Assembly: GCA_937968015.1 (NCBI GenBank)
Contig: CALBSO010000120.1
Coordinates: forward strand, 1-64,000
Length of the DNA: 64,000 nucleotides
Reading direction: 5' to 3'
Origin: an uncultured Thermomicrobia bacterium
GTDB lineage: Bacteria; Chloroflexota; Chloroflexia; Thermomicrobiales; JALYUS01
Shown: in pieces, positions 60,349 through 64,000 of the stretch
How positions within the stretch are numbered: the stretch's first letter is position 1
How the letters are laid out: the number at the start of each line of letters is the position of its first letter
Position numbers and translations under genes: made by a program
Notes under the pieces: generated by a model
What the model was told of the DNA's origin: nothing
Database searches by the model: none
What the model saw: only the letters and a program-made list of their open reading frames with translations

Positions 60349-61074
60349 ATGCATCTCATCACGACCGTCTTTCTCTACACGCTTCTCCCCGTCGTCGCGA
60401 CCGCAGGCGGCGGGCTCATCGCGGGCTTCTTCACGTTGTCCGGCAGCGTGCGAAGCGGCTTGCAGCACTTCGCTGCTGGCGTCGTCTTCGCCGTGGCGAG
60501 CGTCGAGCTCCTGCCGGATATCGTGCGGGAGCATACCGTCTGGGAGGTTGCCCTCAGCTTCGGCCTCGGCGTCGGGGTCATGCTCGGGTTGCGCTGGATC
60601 ACTGAGCGCGTCGAGCGGAACGAGGAGAAAAAGGGCAGCACGCCTTGGGGACTTCTCGGGGCGATCGGCGTGGATATCCTGATCGACGGGCTGTTACTCG
60701 GGATCGGCTTTGCCGTCGGGCAATCCGAGGGTCGTCTTCTCGCCTTGGCGATGACACTGGAAGGGCTCTCACTTGGCCTTGCGACCGCCACGGTGCTCGG
60801 TGCGGCGACGATGCGGCGTTCCCGGGTCGTCGGTACGATAGTTCTCTTGGGCGCACTTTTCAGCGTCGGCGGGGTACTCGGCGCATCGGTCCTGCAAGGA
60901 CTGTCGCGGCATGCAATCGCACTTGTGCTTTCTTTCGGCCTCGCGGCGCTCCTGTTTCTCGTCACCGAGGAACTGCTCGTTGAGGCACATGAGGTGCCCG
61001 AGACACCTTTCATCACCGCGCTCTTCTTCGCCGGATTTCTGCTGTTTCTTGTGCTCGGGATGCTGGGGGGATAA
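60349..61074 (+). CDS. ZIP-family metal transporter
   Basis: The 241-residue protein has eight membrane helices, FAAGVVFAVASVELLPDI early and the conserved TLEGLSLGLATATVLG in the middle, as in ZIP (ZupT-like) transporters, although the usual His of the metal site is Glu or Gly here. It moves Zn, Fe or Mn. GAGAGG precedes ATG 60349. It is the last plus-strand gene of the cad-cop block. Confidence 0.8.
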   Translation: MHLITTVFLYTLLPVVATAGGGLIAGFFTLSGSVRSGLQHFAAGVVFAVASVELLPDIVREHTVWEVALSFGLGVGVMLGLRWITERVERNEEKKGSTPWGLLGAIGVDILIDGLLLGIGFAVGQSEGRLLALAMTLEGLSLGLATATVLGAATMRRSRVVGTIVLLGALFSVGGVLGASVLQGLSRHAIALVLSFGLAALLFLVTEELLVEAHEVPETPFITALFFAGFLLFLVLGMLGG

Positions 61075-61130
61075 CTGCATATATCGAAGGGTTTACGGCT
61101 GCCACGTCGGTTCAATAGGCTGCATTCAAC

Positions 61131-61766
61131 CTATTCCTCGCCAGCGCCCTCCCGTGCTTCCTCAAATGCCTCCCGTGTTTCCCCGATGAGCCACACGAGG
61201 AAGGCGAGTGCGGCGATGTCTTCCGCCCACCACCAGCCAAGCAGGGCATTGAGCAGCAGTCCGACAAGCACGGTTGCCGCCATGTAGGCGCAGGTGAGGC
61301 TACTTGTGGCATCGCCGGCGAGCGCATCGCTCGCTATTCGTCCCGCAACCCGCCGTTTCCCAATGGCCAGCCATACCATCACCGGTATGGCGGCGGCGGA
61401 GATGGCGATACCAAGCGGTGAACCCTCCGGCTTCGCGTGCGTTATCAGCCCGATGATCGCCGTGGTAAGGACATACAGGCAGAGCAGCGCCAGGGCGACG
61501 GCAACCAACCACGTCGCCCGCTCTTCCGCACGTGTGATCCGCGACGGCTCTCCTCCGTCCGCTTCGACGGTGAGACGCCACAGCAGGATCGTCCCGCTGA
61601 TCAGCTCGATCACGCTGTCAATGCCAAACGCGGTCAGGAGTAGGCTGCGGGCGAGTATGCCGGCAACGAACGACAGGACGACCTCGACCGCAAGCCAGCA
61701 TATCGTGATGACTTCAAGCCGGACTCCCTGCTTGATCTGCCCGATTCGCGCCACGCTCCTTGACAT
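61131..61766 (-). CDS. CDF-like cation transporter lacking a cytosolic domain
   Basis: The 211-residue protein has six membrane helices with AFGIDSVIELISGT in the TM2 position and LAGDATSSLTCAYMAATV in the TM5 position, the places where CDF proteins bind metal, but the usual His residues are missing. It ends after TM6 with an acidic tail. ATG 61766 is 2 bases after the stop of the upstream ATPase gene, so they form an operon. Confidence 0.7.
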   Translation of the reverse strand: MSRSVARIGQIKQGVRLEVITICWLAVEVVLSFVAGILARSLLLTAFGIDSVIELISGTILLWRLTVEADGGEPSRITRAEERATWLVAVALALLCLYVLTTAIIGLITHAKPEGSPLGIAISAAAIPVMVWLAIGKRRVAGRIASDALAGDATSSLTCAYMAATVLVGLLLNALLGWWWAEDIAALAFLVWLIGETREAFEEAREGAGEE

Positions 61767-61768
61767 CG

Positions 61769-63946
61769 TTACGCGTGCACCGCCATTTCCGGTGTGTCTG
61801 CCTCGCGGGCAACTCCTCCTGGTGCAGGCCGTGGCTGTGGCAGCGATTGCACCCCCGGCTGTCGCAAGAGCCGCGATGAGTTGGCGAGAATCCCCAAGTC
61901 CGGGAGCGACTGTGCGGCTGCCGCAAAGATCGGTGGCAGGATACCGACCGCAGCGAGCGACAGGCCGATGAGGTTGTAGACGCAGGTAAAGGCGATGTTC
62001 GTCTTCACCACCCGCATCGTGCGCTTGGCGATGCGAAACATGTCTGGGATCAGTAACCAGTCCTCTCGCATCAGGGCGACGTGCGCCGCCTCCATCGCCA
62101 CACTCGTCCCCGCCGCACCCATCGCGATGCCAACATCCGCCTGTGCCAGCGCCGGTGCGTCATTGACGCCATCGCCAACCATCACGACCCGGTGTCCCTT
62201 GGCCTGATACTCCTTGACGATACGGATTTTGTCTTCCGGCAGGAGGTTGGCTTGGTAGGAAACGCCGAGTTGATCCGCAAGCGTTTTGGCCGTCCGCTCG
62301 TTATCTCCGGTCAAGAGCTCGATGCGGGTGATGCCCAATGCACGAACCTGCGCGAGTGCCTCCGGGACTTCGGGGCGGAGCGTATCTGCGGCTGCGAGCA
62401 CGCCGGATGGCTCGCCATCGTAGGCGACATAGAGCATGGTCTTGCCTTCTGCGGCAAGATCAATAACTGCTTGGCTTTTTCCCGCATCGGGCACCAGCCG
62501 GTCGCTGCCAACGGCAACCAAGTGGCCGTAGACTTTCGCCTGCACGCCGTAGCCGGGGATTGCCTCGAAATGCTCCGGCTCCTCGATGGGGAGGTTCCGC
62601 TCGCGGGCGGCGACACGCACGGCTTCGGCAAGAGGATGTTCGGAATACCGCTCTGCTGTGGCCGCAAGCGCCAGCAACTCGTTCTCGGACAGGCCGTTGA
62701 GCGCGATGATGTTTGTTACCTGGGGTTTGCCCAAGGTCAAGGTGCCGGTCTTATCAATCAAGAGCACATCGGCGCGGGCAAGGGTTTCGAGATATTTCCC
62801 GCCCTTTACTAACAGTCCCCGCTTTGCCGCCGCTCCGACTGAGGCGAGGATGGCGATCGGGGTTGCCAGTGCAAACGAACACGAGCACGCCACGACAAGC
62901 ACGGCGGCGGTGGCAATCGGGTCGCGCCGGATCGCGAAGGAAAGGACGGCAATCCCGACGACAAAGGGGAGGAAATAGGCGGAGAACTTGTCCGCGATGC
63001 GCTGCACGTCGGCCCGATTTCCCTCAGCCTCCTCGACCAAGCGGATCACGCGGCCAAAGGTCGTGTCTGAGCCGACGTTCGTTACCCGGACGCGGATACT
63101 GCCAAGGCTGGCGAGGGTCGCCGCATAGACGGTGCTCCCTGCGCCCGCCTCGACCGGCATGGACTCTCCGGTAATCGCCGCTTGATTGACCGTCGCGTGG
63201 CCACTGACCACCTGACCATCAATCGGGATTTGCTCGCCGGGCCGGACCACAACGGTGTCGCCAACCCGCACCTGGCCGACCGGCACGTCCTGCTCCTGTC
63301 CATCCACGAGCACATGCGCCATGGTGGGCGCCATCTTCGTGAGGTCCTTGAGCGCCCGGCGTCCCCGCTCGGCGGTGAACTGCTCGGCGTATTCGCCAAC
63401 CCGCATGAAGAAGACAACGATCAGCGCCGTCGCCCATTGCCCGACGACAATCGCGGCGATGACGCCAAGAGTCATCAGAGTATGGGAGATGACCTGCCGG
63501 TTGAGCGTCGCCCGGATCACGTTGCGAAAGATCGGATAGCCGCCGGCGAGGATCAACGCAAGCCACACCGGCCACGGCACACGCTCGGTGACTTTCTCAA
63601 AGAGCCCGAACCACTCGCCAGCGACAACGATGAAGAGCACGGCACCGAAGACCACACCGAAAAGCGTCAGGACGCTCTTGCTGATCCGGGCATAGGCCGC
63701 CTGCTCCTGCTGTGATTCCTCCGGATCGCGGATGCTGTAGCCCGCCGACTCGACGGCTTTGCGGATCGTGGGGATATCCGCGCGCGTCGGGTCGAGCTGC
63801 ACGACGGCCTTTTCCGCCGACAAGAGCACATTTGCGGAGCGGACGCCGTTCACGCCCTCGATGGCGTGCTTGACGTGCATCGCGCACTCGTTGCAATCCA
63901 TGCCGCCGATTGGCAGTTCTACTGTCTGATTGGTTGTTGCTGTCAT
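61769..63946 (-). CDS. P1B-type heavy-metal ATPase with CSC motif
   Basis: The 725-residue pump has one HMA domain (GGMDCNECA, cysteines 18/21), about eight membrane helices, the ion site Cys354-Ser-Cys356 (VACSCSFALATP) in place of the usual CPC or SPC, DKTGT with Asp398, an HP motif (SEHPLAEA) and MVGDGVNDAPAL. Near the C-terminus is SLPDLGILANSSRLLR. Metal specificity is unclear because of the CSC motif. GGGAGAAGGG precedes ATG 63946. It is followed by the CDF-like gene. Confidence 0.9.
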   Translation of the reverse strand: MTATTNQTVELPIGGMDCNECAMHVKHAIEGVNGVRSANVLLSAEKAVVQLDPTRADIPTIRKAVESAGYSIRDPEESQQEQAAYARISKSVLTLFGVVFGAVLFIVVAGEWFGLFEKVTERVPWPVWLALILAGGYPIFRNVIRATLNRQVISHTLMTLGVIAAIVVGQWATALIVVFFMRVGEYAEQFTAERGRRALKDLTKMAPTMAHVLVDGQEQDVPVGQVRVGDTVVVRPGEQIPIDGQVVSGHATVNQAAITGESMPVEAGAGSTVYAATLASLGSIRVRVTNVGSDTTFGRVIRLVEEAEGNRADVQRIADKFSAYFLPFVVGIAVLSFAIRRDPIATAAVLVVACSCSFALATPIAILASVGAAAKRGLLVKGGKYLETLARADVLLIDKTGTLTLGKPQVTNIIALNGLSENELLALAATAERYSEHPLAEAVRVAARERNLPIEEPEHFEAIPGYGVQAKVYGHLVAVGSDRLVPDAGKSQAVIDLAAEGKTMLYVAYDGEPSGVLAAADTLRPEVPEALAQVRALGITRIELLTGDNERTAKTLADQLGVSYQANLLPEDKIRIVKEYQAKGHRVVMVGDGVNDAPALAQADVGIAMGAAGTSVAMEAAHVALMREDWLLIPDMFRIAKRTMRVVKTNIAFTCVYNLIGLSLAAVGILPPIFAAAAQSLPDLGILANSSRLLRQPGVQSLPQPRPAPGGVAREADTPEMAVHA

Positions 63947-64000
63947 CGGATGATCCCTTCTCCCTATGCCACACCTGCGGCTCGTTCGTCTCCATTCATG
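63947..64000. other. Window edge upstream of the P1B ATPase
   Basis: These 54 bases hold the ribosome binding site of the ATPase gene on the minus strand and no complete feature. Any promoter or further upstream gene lies outside the window. Confidence 0.6.

Noticed and set aside
1..64000. CRISPR array, rRNA or tRNA genes
   Set aside because: Repeats seen are single pairs, not arrays with spacers, and no cloverleaf or rRNA core sequence was recognised by eye; a tRNAscan and CRISPR search would settle this.

Overview
This is a GC-rich (roughly two thirds G+C by eye) bacterial window that reads as accessory DNA: a conjugative module, two adjacent defence-like modules, a tyrosine recombinase, then a long block of metal and arsenic resistance genes. 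Long overlapping gene chains, frequent GTG starts, CopC proteins with LPATG-like tails and a CopC-CopD-cytochrome c fusion would fit a Chloroflexota (Thermomicrobia-like) or other deep-branching, mainly chromosomal or megaplasmid host. The host assignment is an inference and is weak. I saw no rRNA, tRNA or CRISPR array.

Region A (1-10.7 kb, plus strand): a compact type IV secretion/conjugation operon with a VirB2-like pilin, a PrgI/VirB3-like protein, VirB4 ATPase, lysozyme-M23 wall hydrolase, VirB6/TrbL-like channel protein, a candidate oriT, a relaxosome protein, a very small relaxase, a VirD4 coupling protein with a C-terminal DNA-binding domain, a DUF559-type nuclease and small hypotheticals. 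Region B (10.7-16 kb): an excisionase-like HTH, a free WYL domain, ArdC antirestriction protein, plasmid-type small proteins, an XRE regulator with tandem operators, and a minus-strand three-gene operon (Tat-exported six-cysteine peptide, unknown protein, MauE).

Region C (16-18.3 kb): a 513-bp non-coding segment with nested inverted repeats, followed by an IS110-family element with a probable bridge RNA upstream of its recombinase gene. Region D (18.4-31.3 kb, minus strand): a BREX operon, brxB-brxC-pglX-[HExxH peptidase]-[77-aa protein]-pglZ-brxL. No BrxA was found and two unfamiliar genes sit between pglX and pglZ.

Region E (32-40 kb): a bidirectional locus. Leftward are a sigma-factor-like protein, an HTH regulator and a 1126-aa fusion of IrrE-like peptidase, UvrD helicase and degenerate RecB/Cas4-like nuclease. 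Rightward are four overlapping genes for a complete ubiquitin-like cassette: Ubl, E2-like, JAB peptidase and E1-like. This is the best candidate for an under-described system. A XerC/D-type integrase with 15-bp direct repeats follows (40-41.1 kb).

Region F (41.4-64 kb): a CDF efflux pump, MFS exporter and DinB-like protein; an arsenic operon (aquaglyceroporin, ArsC, two ArsR, ArsM) with ArsR-type operators; a DsbB-like protein; an mntR-mntH-usp manganese operon; a CadC/CadA-led operon running through a CDF pump, CopC, CopC-CopD-cytochrome c and a ZIP transporter, with a duplicated operator; and a second P1B ATPase with an unusual CSC membrane motif.
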